From NCBI GenBank assembly GCA_902780025.1, contig CACZDV010000008.1, forward strand, positions 42,870 to 106,869: a stretch of 64,000 nt of DNA, written 5' to 3'. The notes under the pieces are model-generated. The model made no database searches. It was not told the origin of the DNA and was given only the letters and a program-made list of their open reading frames with translations. Shown in pieces: positions 45,560-54,900 of this stretch (position 1 is its first letter; each line of letters opens with the position of its first letter). A program made the position numbers and the translations under genes. Source of the stretch: an uncultured Prevotellaceae bacterium. GTDB taxonomy: Bacteria > Bacteroidota > Bacteroidia > Bacteroidales > Bacteroidaceae.

Positions 45560-47440
45560 ATGAATAGAGACACCGTCATCGGATTCGTATTGATAGCCCT
45601 GGTACTCATCGGTTTCAGCTGGTACAACCAGCCCTCAGCCGAGCAGTTGGAGGCCCAGCGCCTGGAGGACAGCATCGCCGCTGTCATGAAGGATAACGCC
45701 AAGAAACAGCAGGCCGAGGAGGCCGCCCGTAAGGCCAAGGCCGAGGAAGCCGCCAAGAGCGACTCGACAAGCCTGTTCTTCACGGCCCTCAACGGTGAGG
45801 CCAGCGACGTGGTGCTGAAGAACGGCAAGGTGGAGCTGACGCTGAACACCAAGGGCGGTACGCTGACCAAGACCGTCGTGAAGGACTTTGCCGACAAGGA
45901 CGGCAATGCCGACGTGACGCTCTACGACCTGAAGGACCAGCAGATGAACTTCCTGCTGGCTGGCAAGCAGGATAACATCGTCACCCAAGACCTGTATTTC
46001 ACTCCGTCGAACCAGAGCGACACGACCGTCACCATGACCGCACAGGCCGGCAATGGCGGCAGCATCGTGCTGGACTACCGTCTGGGACAAGACCACCTGC
46101 TGCACTTCACGCTGCAGGCCAACGGACTGAGCGGACTCTTTGCACCGACCTACAAGGAGATGGACATCGAGTGGAACGGCCACAGCCGCCAGCAGGAAAA
46201 GGGTTTCTATTTTGAGAACCGCTACACGGGACTTTTCTATAAGGAGGCCAACGACGGCTCGACCGACAACCTGGCCGAGACCGGTGACAGAAACGAGACC
46301 ATCGACGAACAGCTCGACTGGGTGGCCTTCCGCAACCAGTTCTTCAGCGTGGCCCTCATCTCGAAGGACAACTTCGCCGGCGGCGCTGCCCTCACCAGTC
46401 TGGAGGATACCAAGGAGTCGGGCTACCTGAAGCAGTTCGACGCCAAGCTGCGCGCACCCTTCGACCCCACAGGCCAGAAGCCCTCGGAGTTTGAGATGTA
46501 TGTCGGCCCCAATGACTTCCGACTGATTCAGGCCGTCGAGAAGCAGAGCCAGTTTGGCAAAGACCTCGACCTCGAGCAGCTGGTCAACCTGGGCTGGTGG
46601 CTCTTCCGGCTCATCAACCGCTGGTTCACGCTCTACGTCTTCGACTGGCTCGCCTCGTTAGGCTTCTCGATGGGCATCGTGCTTATCCTCATCACCCTGA
46701 TACTCAAGGCCATCACCTTCCCGATGGTGAAGAAGAGCTACATGTCGAGTGCCAAGATGCGCGTGCTGAAGCCGAAGTTCGACGAGGCCACCAAGCAGTA
46801 CGACAAGCCCGAGGACCAGATGAAGAAGCAGCAGGCCATGATGCAGATGTACTCGCAGTACGGCGTGTCGCCGCTCTCAGGCTGTCTGCCCATGCTGATA
46901 CAGATGCCTATCTGGATTGCGATGTTCTGGTTCGTGCCTAACGCCATCCAGCTGCGCGGACAGTCGTTCCTCTGGATGGAGGACCTGGCCACCTACGACC
47001 CCATCGTCTCGTGGGGTAGCCACATCTGGGGCATCGGCGACCACCTGTCGCTGTCGTGCCTGCTGTTCTGCGGTTCCAACATCCTGTACTCCTGGTTCAC
47101 CATGCGCCAGCAGCGCGACCAGATGGTGGGCGCACAGGCTGAGCAGATGAAGATGATGCAGTGGATGATGTACCTCATGCCGCTGATGTTCTTCTTCATG
47201 TTCAACGACTACTCCAGCGGTCTGAACTTCTATTACTTCATCTCGCTGTTCTTCTCGAGCCTCATCATGTTCGTGCTCCGCAAGACCACCGACGACGAGA
47301 AGCTGCTGGCCATCCTCGAGGCAAAATACAAGGAGAACAAGAACAAGCCCAAGAAGCAGAGCGGACTGGCCGCACGACTGGAAGCCATGCAGAAGCAGGC
47401 CGAGGAGCTGCAGCGCCAGCGCTCGAACCCGAGGAAATAA
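45560..47440 (+). CDS. yidC: Membrane protein insertase YidC
   Basis: 626 residues. N-terminal membrane helix (MNRDTVIGFVLIALVLIGFSWY), a large periplasmic beta domain (about 60-360) and a C-terminal five-helix insertase core (about 365-580) with MPIWIAMFWFVPNAIQLR, followed by a basic tail. It inserts proteins into the inner membrane with or without SecYEG. Standard Bacteroidota length. It converges on the AAA ATPase with a 4-nt gap. Confidence 0.96.
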   Translation: MNRDTVIGFVLIALVLIGFSWYNQPSAEQLEAQRLEDSIAAVMKDNAKKQQAEEAARKAKAEEAAKSDSTSLFFTALNGEASDVVLKNGKVELTLNTKGGTLTKTVVKDFADKDGNADVTLYDLKDQQMNFLLAGKQDNIVTQDLYFTPSNQSDTTVTMTAQAGNGGSIVLDYRLGQDHLLHFTLQANGLSGLFAPTYKEMDIEWNGHSRQQEKGFYFENRYTGLFYKEANDGSTDNLAETGDRNETIDEQLDWVAFRNQFFSVALISKDNFAGGAALTSLEDTKESGYLKQFDAKLRAPFDPTGQKPSEFEMYVGPNDFRLIQAVEKQSQFGKDLDLEQLVNLGWWLFRLINRWFTLYVFDWLASLGFSMGIVLILITLILKAITFPMVKKSYMSSAKMRVLKPKFDEATKQYDKPEDQMKKQQAMMQMYSQYGVSPLSGCLPMLIQMPIWIAMFWFVPNAIQLRGQSFLWMEDLATYDPIVSWGSHIWGIGDHLSLSCLLFCGSNILYSWFTMRQQRDQMVGAQAEQMKMMQWMMYLMPLMFFFMFNDYSSGLNFYYFISLFFSSLIMFVLRKTTDDEKLLAILEAKYKENKNKPKKQSGLAARLEAMQKQAEELQRQRSNPRK

Positions 47441-47444
47441 AGAC

Positions 47445-48632
47445 TCAATAGAGGAATCCCAACAGCCAGAGCGGAATCTGATTGCCCTTGCCTATCTCCG
47501 TGTTGTAACGAGCGTAGATAGTGTCAGGGGCATAGCGCATCTTGCTGCTGGCGTCGGCATCGCAGACGCGGAACTTCAGCTGGCCGTCGACCAAGAAAAA
47601 CGGGTCGCGACCTGACTGGTTGACCTTGTGATCTTTCCACATGGAGTTGACAAAGAAGGTCTCCATAGCCGTCTGCTTCTCCACATGGATGGGATAGATG
47701 GCATAAAGGAGGTTGGAGTTATGGAGCATCACCTTCGACGGTTTCTTGGGGAAGTCCTCGCCAACGGGGTAGATCATGTTGAGCAGACGAGCATCCGTCA
47801 GGTACTTGATATAGTTCATCACCGTGGCACGGCTGGTCTCAATGTCGTGGGCAATCTTGCTGACGTTAGGCGCCTTGGGACCTTCCTCGGCCAGCTCGTA
47901 GAACAGTTTCTTGATCTTAGGCAGGTACTTCAGTTCTATCTGCTTGATGAGCAGGATGTCCACCTCGGTCATCATGTTCATGGTCTTCAGCAGGTTCTCG
48001 CTGTAGTTGCGATGCTCCTGGAAGAAGGGATAGAAGCCGTGGTGAATATAGTCCTGGAAGTAGCGGCGGGGCGACACCTTGGGCAGTATCTGCTTGACGA
48101 TGCGCTCGTGGTCGGCCAGTATCTCGTCTAACGTGTAAGGACGGAAGCTGTTGTTGGTCAGCAGGTTGAGGAACTCGCGGAACGAGAAGCCACGCAGGTT
48201 GTACGACTTCACTATGCCGTTGAGCTCGGGGTTCTCATCCTTGAGGCGCATCACGCTGGAACCCGTGAACACAATCTTCAGTCCGGGATAGAGGTCGTAG
48301 CACTTACGTAACTCCTGCGACCAGTTCTCCTGCTTGAACACCTGGTCGATGAGCAGCACCCGCCCGCCACGGTAGTAGAACTCGCCCGCAAAGTCGGCGA
48401 TGCCACGGCCCTGGAAGTAGAAGTTGTTCATGTTGACGTAGAGGCACTGACGGTCGCCCACCTCGAACTTCTCCTTGGCATACTGTAACAAGAAGGTGGT
48501 CTTCCCCACCCCACGTGTACCCTTGATACCAATCATGCGGTCGCTCCAGTCAATCTCATCCATCAGGGTGCGACGAACAGGAGCATTGACATGCTCAACC
48601 AGATAGCGGTGTGTACGGAAAAAAGCCTCCAT
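47445..48632 (-). CDS. AAA-family ATPase (DUF4143-type)
   Basis: 395 residues. N-terminal P-loop GTRGVGKTT (about 35-43), Walker B-like VLLIDQVF (about 88-95), sensor stretch VFTGSSVMRL. The C-half (KISKIAHDIETSRATVMNYIKYLTDA-type) has a winged-helix look, as in the DUF4143 family. Many Bacteroidales genomes have several paralogues of unknown function. Own promoter at 48690-48660, so it is separate from the operon upstream. Confidence 0.83.
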   Translation of the reverse strand: MEAFFRTHRYLVEHVNAPVRRTLMDEIDWSDRMIGIKGTRGVGKTTFLLQYAKEKFEVGDRQCLYVNMNNFYFQGRGIADFAGEFYYRGGRVLLIDQVFKQENWSQELRKCYDLYPGLKIVFTGSSVMRLKDENPELNGIVKSYNLRGFSFREFLNLLTNNSFRPYTLDEILADHERIVKQILPKVSPRRYFQDYIHHGFYPFFQEHRNYSENLLKTMNMMTEVDILLIKQIELKYLPKIKKLFYELAEEGPKAPNVSKIAHDIETSRATVMNYIKYLTDARLLNMIYPVGEDFPKKPSKVMLHNSNLLYAIYPIHVEKQTAMETFFVNSMWKDHKVNQSGRDPFFLVDGQLKFRVCDADASSKMRYAPDTIYARYNTEIGKGNQIPLWLLGFLY

Positions 48633-48659
48633 TCTCGACTAATTTGCTAAAATCTTTTG

Positions 48660-48690
48660 CAAAGATACGACTTTTCCCCCAAATTGCAAA
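48660..48690 (-). promoter_or_regulatory. Promoter of the AAA ATPase gene
   Basis: Minus-strand TTTG (48690-48687) and TATCTTTG (48667-48660), 19 bp apart, leader about 25 nt. Confidence 0.75.
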
Positions 48691-48751
48691 GTCTAAATAG
48701 CAAAATCTTCAAAAAAAGGCTAATTTTTTCGTTCTCAGGCAGAAAAAAACA

Positions 48752-51142
48752 CTACCATTTCATGGATACGGTAGCCATGAGCATACGTCCCGGATACTGG
48801 TAAGGGAAGTAAGAGGTACCACCGATATGATAGGTCTTATCGAAGACATTATCACAATCGACCGACAACTGAAGATGGTCATAATGATACTTGACGCCGA
48901 GGTCGACGAGCGCATAACCGTCGAGCTCGAAGGTACCAGTGTCAGGCAACTTCGTATCGGGCTTGTTCAGGGTCTTCGACGTGTACTTCAAGCTGCCGTT
49001 CAGCCAGAGCGAGTGCTGGCCTCGCAACAGCAGACGCTTGGAAGCATTGATACAAGTGATGAACGAAGGTACACTATACACCTTGTGGTCAGCATAGTAA
49101 TACTGGTTGGCATCGATGGGATACTGATAAGTAAGGTTTGCGCGAAGCAAGATATCAGGTTTGCGGTAATCCAGCTCACCCTCGACACCCGCCATCTTCA
49201 AGTTACCGGCATTCATATACTTCGGCGCATCGATGTCTGTGCTCGGCGTGTTGACAATGATATCAGTCAGTTGATTGTAGAAAAGATTGACGTCGTACGT
49301 GAGGAACTTGTTGACGGTGCCCAGGATGTCAAGCTGAAGGGCCTGCATGTATTCAGGCATCAAGTTCTGACTGCCCCTGTAGGGGTTCGACGTGTTCTGA
49401 CGGTAGAAATAGGGAGCATCGACAAAGGCACGTGAATAAGAGACCTTGGTGCTGAACAACTTCGAAGGCATCCAGATAAGGGCGATTCGTGGCGATAACG
49501 CCTTGACGCTGACACGGTTCTTGCGATACTTGTTGTCGAAACGAAGTCCGGCATTGACAATCAGGTTGTCCAGGATGAAATGCTTGTCCTGAAGAAAGGC
49601 CGACAGGCTGGCTTCGTGACCATTGTTAATCAGATTCTTCGACTGCTTGACAACCGTCGTGAAACGCTCATACTCTTCGCCTATCAGCGTCTCGTTGTCG
49701 TTGAGAACGAAGTATTCATACTGCGCGCCCACCGTCAGGCTTCCCTTCATCGAGCCAAGGGCATACTGCGCGTCGGCCTTCACGGTACCTCCCACGGTGT
49801 ACTCCCGCCAGTTGATGTCCTGATACAGATGACTGTAATCTTTCATGATGGTCTTCCCTTCGGCATCCTTTGCCGATGTATAATCATCGGTGAAGACAAC
49901 ATTCCTGATAGAATCGGAAACCACAGCATAATCGTAGAACTCGTACCAGTCGCCATAGACAGAAGCACTGAGCCGGATATTGCCCAGGGACTTGGCATAA
50001 GCGAGATCCAGATGGGTCTCGTCGATAGAGTAGCCGATGTGGTGACCAAGGAATTCACGGTAGTTGTCGTAATCGTAGACCTCGCCGAACCATGAGTACT
50101 GGGGGACTTGCTTGCCATACCGGCGACTCAGCATGAAGGAGAAGTCCCGGACGTTGAGGTTGCAGCCGACGTCATAAGAAGGCTTGCCTTCATAACGGCC
50201 TACGTAGGCATAACCGTCACGCGGGGTATTGGCGTATCCCGTGCCCCTAGGTATATCAATCTTCTTACCGTCAGAAGCATAAATTGAAGCCCAGGCCAGT
50301 ATATCGGAACCCAGGAAACTGGTGCCGGCAGTCAGGTCGGCACGATGGGTGACATGAGATCCGAATCCGTACTTACCCTTGATGCCGTCAATCTCGCGGC
50401 CATTCTTGGTAATGATATTGACCACAGCCGTAAGCGCCACATTACCATACAGCGACGAGGCAGGGCCACGCAGCACCTCGATATGGTCAATCTTCTCGGT
50501 ACTGATGGCATAGTCCACCTTACCGTTATTCGTGGAACGGGCGTTCATGCGGTGTCCGTTCTCCATGATGAGAATCTTTTCCTGACCCGAGGTGTAGACG
50601 CCATGCATGGCGATATTGGAAATGGAGTAGCTGCAGACTTCACTCAAACCGGGGACATAAGCTGCCAGAATCTGCCCAAGACTCTTGTTGTTGCTCAGGC
50701 AGTCAATCATATCCCGGGTAATTATGGTCACAGGCACAGGTGCCTCCCTGATATTCTCGGCCTGGTTAGAAGCGGTGGTAATGGTGGCGGAACGTCCCGA
50801 TTTCAGCAGACTTATCATATCCTCGAAGCGAACTGGGTCCTGGGTTGACGTGTAATAGGGATTCACGTCAAGCAGCATCTGCGCATAACGTTCCGACTCT
50901 ATGTTGTTGTCCTGAGCCAGGTAGCAAAGCGACAACAAGCGGAATACGTTCTGCCTGATGTTGCCACTGAAATCACTGAGATGGTCGTGCAACAAAGAGA
51001 TAGCCTGATCAAGCTGTCCCACCTGATAGGCATCCGCAGCCTGCGTATAGATCTGGCGCATTTCACTATCAGACTGTGCAGAGCTCCTCACAGCCGACAG
51101 CAGCAACATAGCTAATATTATAATAGGTATACCTTTTCTCAT
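48752..51142 (-). CDS. TonB-dependent receptor with N-terminal helical repeat domain
   Basis: 796 residues from ATG at 51142 (MRKGIPIIILAMLLLS signal peptide). Residues about 25-110 form a TPR-like helical domain in place of the usual CarboxypepD-regulatory domain. Then a plug (about 120-250, with EAPVPVTIITRDMI and GPASSLYGNVALTAVVNIIT) and a 22-strand barrel ending MATVSMKW. It imports or senses a ligand with TonB energy. Its start overlaps the NRPS stop by 4 nt (ATGA), so it is co-translated with the synthetase; the NRPS product or its metal complex is the natural candidate ligand. Alternative in-frame starts up to 51241 lie inside the NRPS gene and lack a signal peptide. Confidence 0.88.
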   Translation of the reverse strand: MRKGIPIIILAMLLLSAVRSSAQSDSEMRQIYTQAADAYQVGQLDQAISLLHDHLSDFSGNIRQNVFRLLSLCYLAQDNNIESERYAQMLLDVNPYYTSTQDPVRFEDMISLLKSGRSATITTASNQAENIREAPVPVTIITRDMIDCLSNNKSLGQILAAYVPGLSEVCSYSISNIAMHGVYTSGQEKILIMENGHRMNARSTNNGKVDYAISTEKIDHIEVLRGPASSLYGNVALTAVVNIITKNGREIDGIKGKYGFGSHVTHRADLTAGTSFLGSDILAWASIYASDGKKIDIPRGTGYANTPRDGYAYVGRYEGKPSYDVGCNLNVRDFSFMLSRRYGKQVPQYSWFGEVYDYDNYREFLGHHIGYSIDETHLDLAYAKSLGNIRLSASVYGDWYEFYDYAVVSDSIRNVVFTDDYTSAKDAEGKTIMKDYSHLYQDINWREYTVGGTVKADAQYALGSMKGSLTVGAQYEYFVLNDNETLIGEEYERFTTVVKQSKNLINNGHEASLSAFLQDKHFILDNLIVNAGLRFDNKYRKNRVSVKALSPRIALIWMPSKLFSTKVSYSRAFVDAPYFYRQNTSNPYRGSQNLMPEYMQALQLDILGTVNKFLTYDVNLFYNQLTDIIVNTPSTDIDAPKYMNAGNLKMAGVEGELDYRKPDILLRANLTYQYPIDANQYYYADHKVYSVPSFITCINASKRLLLRGQHSLWLNGSLKYTSKTLNKPDTKLPDTGTFELDGYALVDLGVKYHYDHLQLSVDCDNVFDKTYHIGGTSYFPYQYPGRMLMATVSMKW

Positions 51143-54100
51143 ATCTTTTCCAAATATTGGTTGATATATTGCGCCTCCAGCATAGAGAAGTGGTCCGTAG
51201 AAACGGGAACGATGACCAGATTCGGAACCAGCGAGCGCCAACGTTGCTCATAGAGGGCATCCTGACGAGCAAGACCCTCGCTGTCGAAGTTCAACTTATT
51301 GGCTTCCTGATAAGGAAGCAGGGCTTTGTAGAAGATGACCTCACCCTGATAGGAAGGCAAGGGAACGCCGTCAATCAGCGACAGGACTATCTCGTGCTGG
51401 TGTCTCCAACCGTTCAGACGCTGCAGTTGCTCGTCAGTCATCCGGTCGATGTCCGACTGCGGCGGCATCATCTGGCATATCTCCTCGTCCGTACGGCTGG
51501 GCGTGTTCAGCAGGACAACCTTGGGCGCCTGTCCCGTTTTCTCCTGCCACTTGACGGCACAGCGATAGGCGAGTTCACCGCCGTAGCAATGACCGACAAA
51601 TGCGACGGGCTGAGTGCCCACTGGAAGAACGGTTTCAAGCGTCTTCAGATAACGGGCCACAATGTCGGACTTGGAGAAACGATCTGTAGCATCAGTCAGA
51701 TAATCGTCCAATGATGTGAAAGTAAATACAGAGAACTGTCCGCACAACGCGTCAAAATACTGATGAACGGTATAAGGCGAGAACCCCTGAATAGCCACCA
51801 CGACAGGCTTGTCAGCGTGATAGCCGTCCTGCCACCTGCCGATAGAGGAATCCTGCTGGGCAATCTTACGTATCGTCTTACCCTGCATGATTTCGTTCAC
51901 TTTCAGGGCTATGCCCTCTTTCTTAGCCATAGATACCAGGCGGATGGCATCGAGCGATGACAAGCCCATCAGCGTCAGATCATCAGTCACACCAAACACA
52001 ACGGCTCCCAGCAGCTGCTTGACCAAGTCATACAATATGGTCTCCATGGGTCCAACAGGTTGTTCTACGTGCTGGGTGACAACTTGGGTTTCAAGGGTCA
52101 GCTCCTCCAGACTGCGACGGTCAATCTTCTCATTCAGGGTCATCGGCATCTTGTCGATCTGAATGAGTTTCGACGGAACCATGAAACTGGGCAGTACAGC
52201 TGTCAGGCTGTCACGCAGAGCTTGTGGCAGAATCGTTGTCTCGGCAACGTAATACCCCGTCAGGTATTCCACGCTGTTGTTTCTCGAAAGGATAACAGCA
52301 GAGACCTGCACACCCGGGTAGTCGTTGATTTTGCTCTCTATCTCATTGAGTTCTATTCTGTAGCCGTGTAGCTTGATCTGATTGTCGATACGTCCCATGA
52401 ACATCAGTTCACCATCTGGGTTCCACCGTACGAGGTCACCCGTATGATACATTTTCCTGCCGGGCATGAACGGACAGTCCACGAACTTCTCATTTGTCTG
52501 ACTCGCGCGCTGCCAGTAGCCCCGAGCCAGCTGTGTTCCCGTCAGACAGAGTTCACCGACCGCTCCCCAAGGGACAAGCGTTCCCGACGTACTGACAACA
52601 ATCGAGGTGCTGTTGGGCACAGGACGGCCAATAGGTATGCTGTCGTTGTCTACGTCCTGGTCGACAACATGATAAGACGAGCAAACCGTGAACTCCGTCG
52701 GACCGTAGCCATTAATCTGCCTGACAGAAGTCTTGCGGACGGGATGAAGATTCTCGCCGCCCATGAACAGGTAGTGAATCTTGGGGTCATGGTTGTCGAT
52801 CAGTTCCATGCCGACCTGAGTACTCATGGTCAGTCCTTTGATGTCGTGGTTCGTGAGGTAGTCGCTGACAGAGCCCATGTCAAAACGCATAGACGATGAA
52901 ATGATATGAACCGCAGCGCCGCAGGTCAGCGGAGCAAATAAGTCGACGATAGATGCGTCAAAGCTGAAACTGGCATGATGGGCACAGCGGTCGCCCGACT
53001 TCAAGCCTTCCATAGGTACAACCCACTCCAACATGGAACGGAGGGCACGGTGCTCAACCATCACGCCCTTCGGCACTCCTGATGTTCCTGACGTATAAAT
53101 GATATACGCCAATGAGTCCGGACGGCTGTTGTTTACGGGTGAAGCGTTGACAGAGAAATCGAAATGGTCGAGCAGGAAGAGGCCTCCGCCCTCAGCAAAC
53201 TTGTCAGTTGAGACTGTCTCCTTCAGTTCGCTGGTCGTGATCAGATAGCGGGCATTCAGATCGTTGAGCATAAAGTCAAGACGTGACGCGGGGTAGTCGC
53301 TGTCTAAAGAGACGTATGCTCCGCCCGCCTTAAACACCGCCAGGACAGCTATCAGAAACTCTTTGCGCCTTGGGAACAACAGGGCAACGGCAGAATCGTT
53401 TGTTACGCCTGCATCGACTAAAGAAGATGCCAGGATGTCTGACTGGCAATCAAGTTCATGATAAGTGATGGAGGTGTACTTGTCGACAATGGCGATGGCA
53501 TCGGGAGTCAAGGCTGCCTGACGAAGGAACATGGATACGAAAGTCTCAGACGTATCGTAGAGCATCTCCTCTCCCCTACCCATCTTTAATACCATCTGGG
53601 CATCCTCGTCGGGCATAAGCGTCAAGGAGCTTACTGGAGTATTGTCGTCATCTGCCTCAACAATGGCCCTGACAATCTGGTCGTAGCTGTTCATCAGCCT
53701 TGAAATATATGCCGGAGAATAGACATTGCTATGAAATTCTGCACGGAGAACAAGTTTCCCCTTTTGTCGTGACAGCTCTATTGCCAACAGTTCGCCAGTA
53801 GCATTCTCCATCAGCGGCACCTGGACAAAAGGAAGGTCACCTATCGCCGTTGCAGCATCGTAGTCGCCTTGGTAGGCAAACAACACCTGACTGCTGATGT
53901 TGGGATTCAAGGCTTTCAAGTCAGCAAATGAGAATACGTCATGAGCCCTGTTGTTCTGTATCTGCTGTCTCGTTGTCTGCAACAAGTCCCTGACAGTTGT
54001 CTGTCGGTCCCATTTCATGTAGACGGGGAGAGTCTTGACAAGCATGGAAACGGTACGCCGAGTGCGCGCATCATGACGACCATGATATATCGTGGCAAAA

Positions 54101-54879
54101 AGAGCACCGTCGGAATAAGTATAAACGCCCAACAAGTAACCGAAAGCAGCTGTCAACACGCTACCGGAAGAGACGCCAAAACGCTGGGAAGCTTCCCTTA
54201 ACTGCTGTTCGGTAACGCCCAGTTCCAACTTCTGGTTACCGTATACCGTTACTGTTTCTGTCTTGTCGGGAAGAGGCACGGAATCCATCTTCAGGCTTCC
54301 GAACTGCTGCTGGAACCAGGACTTGGCATCCTCGTAGGCGACAGTAGTGCGCAACTGCTCCTCTTCCAGTGCCACATCAAAGCCGGAAAACGCCTCCTCT
54401 TGAAGCGTCTCACCGTTATAGGCCTTGCTCAGGTCAGAGAACAGGATTTCCAGCGATGTTCCGTCATATATAATATGGTGGAAGTCCATGAAGAGGTATG
54501 AAGACTGGGGCGTCTCGATAATCCGTATCCGGAAAAGCCTGTCGCTCAGCAGGTGAAATGGCTGTATGAACTGGGATTTCTGAGTCTCAAACTGCTCATT
54601 GGTCATACGCTCCACCGTCAACTGGAAAGGCTCGTTGTCATTGCGACGCTGACGAGGCAGTCCGTTGTCATTGACAAAAATCCGCGTCTTGACAAAGGGA
54701 TGGGCTGCTATCACCTTCTCGAAGGCAACAGCCAAGCGCCCTGTATCCACATCAGGACCTAAACGATAGAGCAATCCGTTATTGTAAGCCACCTCACCAT
54801 CCCTTGACATACACTCGAAGTAGATGCCCAGCTGAGACTGACTTAACGGATAGTCCTGTAAGACGGGGATTGTCTTCAT
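51139..54879 (-). CDS. Single-module nonribosomal peptide synthetase (C-A-T-TE)
   Basis: 1246 residues. Condensation domain 1-430 with HHIIYDG (His134, His135, Asp139). Adenylation domain 440-930 with YTSGTSGVPKG (595-605) and YGPTEFT. My manual reading of the ten specificity positions is D-A-V-T-F-G-G-V-C-K (residues 641, 642, 645, 684, 705, 707, 724, 732, 733, 918), with a pattern closest to hydrophobic/aromatic codes; low certainty. Thiolation domain 940-1005 with GLSSL (Ser975 for phosphopantetheine). Thioesterase 1020-1246 with GHCYGG: the nucleophile is Cys1098, the usual Asp position is Asn1125 (VVLLNTP), and the base is His1230 (TDHFSML). With one module it should join an acyl or donor group to one amino acid, or oligomerise it. 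No phosphopantetheinyl transferase is in the window. It sits in an operon with sensors and a TonB receptor. Confidence 0.92.
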   Translation of the reverse strand: MKTIPVLQDYPLSQSQLGIYFECMSRDGEVAYNNGLLYRLGPDVDTGRLAVAFEKVIAAHPFVKTRIFVNDNGLPRQRRNDNEPFQLTVERMTNEQFETQKSQFIQPFHLLSDRLFRIRIIETPQSSYLFMDFHHIIYDGTSLEILFSDLSKAYNGETLQEEAFSGFDVALEEEQLRTTVAYEDAKSWFQQQFGSLKMDSVPLPDKTETVTVYGNQKLELGVTEQQLREASQRFGVSSGSVLTAAFGYLLGVYTYSDGALFATIYHGRHDARTRRTVSMLVKTLPVYMKWDRQTTVRDLLQTTRQQIQNNRAHDVFSFADLKALNPNISSQVLFAYQGDYDAATAIGDLPFVQVPLMENATGELLAIELSRQKGKLVLRAEFHSNVYSPAYISRLMNSYDQIVRAIVEADDDNTPVSSLTLMPDEDAQMVLKMGRGEEMLYDTSETFVSMFLRQAALTPDAIAIVDKYTSITYHELDCQSDILASSLVDAGVTNDSAVALLFPRRKEFLIAVLAVFKAGGAYVSLDSDYPASRLDFMLNDLNARYLITTSELKETVSTDKFAEGGGLFLLDHFDFSVNASPVNNSRPDSLAYIIYTSGTSGVPKGVMVEHRALRSMLEWVVPMEGLKSGDRCAHHASFSFDASIVDLFAPLTCGAAVHIISSSMRFDMGSVSDYLTNHDIKGLTMSTQVGMELIDNHDPKIHYLFMGGENLHPVRKTSVRQINGYGPTEFTVCSSYHVVDQDVDNDSIPIGRPVPNSTSIVVSTSGTLVPWGAVGELCLTGTQLARGYWQRASQTNEKFVDCPFMPGRKMYHTGDLVRWNPDGELMFMGRIDNQIKLHGYRIELNEIESKINDYPGVQVSAVILSRNNSVEYLTGYYVAETTILPQALRDSLTAVLPSFMVPSKLIQIDKMPMTLNEKIDRRSLEELTLETQVVTQHVEQPVGPMETILYDLVKQLLGAVVFGVTDDLTLMGLSSLDAIRLVSMAKKEGIALKVNEIMQGKTIRKIAQQDSSIGRWQDGYHADKPVVVAIQGFSPYTVHQYFDALCGQFSVFTFTSLDDYLTDATDRFSKSDIVARYLKTLETVLPVGTQPVAFVGHCYGGELAYRCAVKWQEKTGQAPKVVLLNTPSRTDEEICQMMPPQSDIDRMTDEQLQRLNGWRHQHEIVLSLIDGVPLPSYQGEVIFYKALLPYQEANKLNFDSEGLARQDALYEQRWRSLVPNLVIVPVSTDHFSMLEAQYINQYLEKI

Positions 54880-54900
54880 AACAGTTACTGATGACAGTTC

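Noticed and set aside
45535-45567. 10-codon upstream ORF overlapping the yidC start
   Set aside because: An ATG in the leader opens a short frame, but with no conservation or leader-peptide features it cannot be told from chance.
47445-48632. Antitoxin/toxin or defence module built on the AAA ATPase
   Set aside because: No partner gene, nuclease or effector lies beside it; it has its own promoter and looks like the common stand-alone DUF4143-type ATPase.
51143-51241. Upstream extension of the TonB receptor
   Set aside because: It lies inside the NRPS gene; the ATG at 51142 directly gives a good signal peptide and the ATGA overlap.
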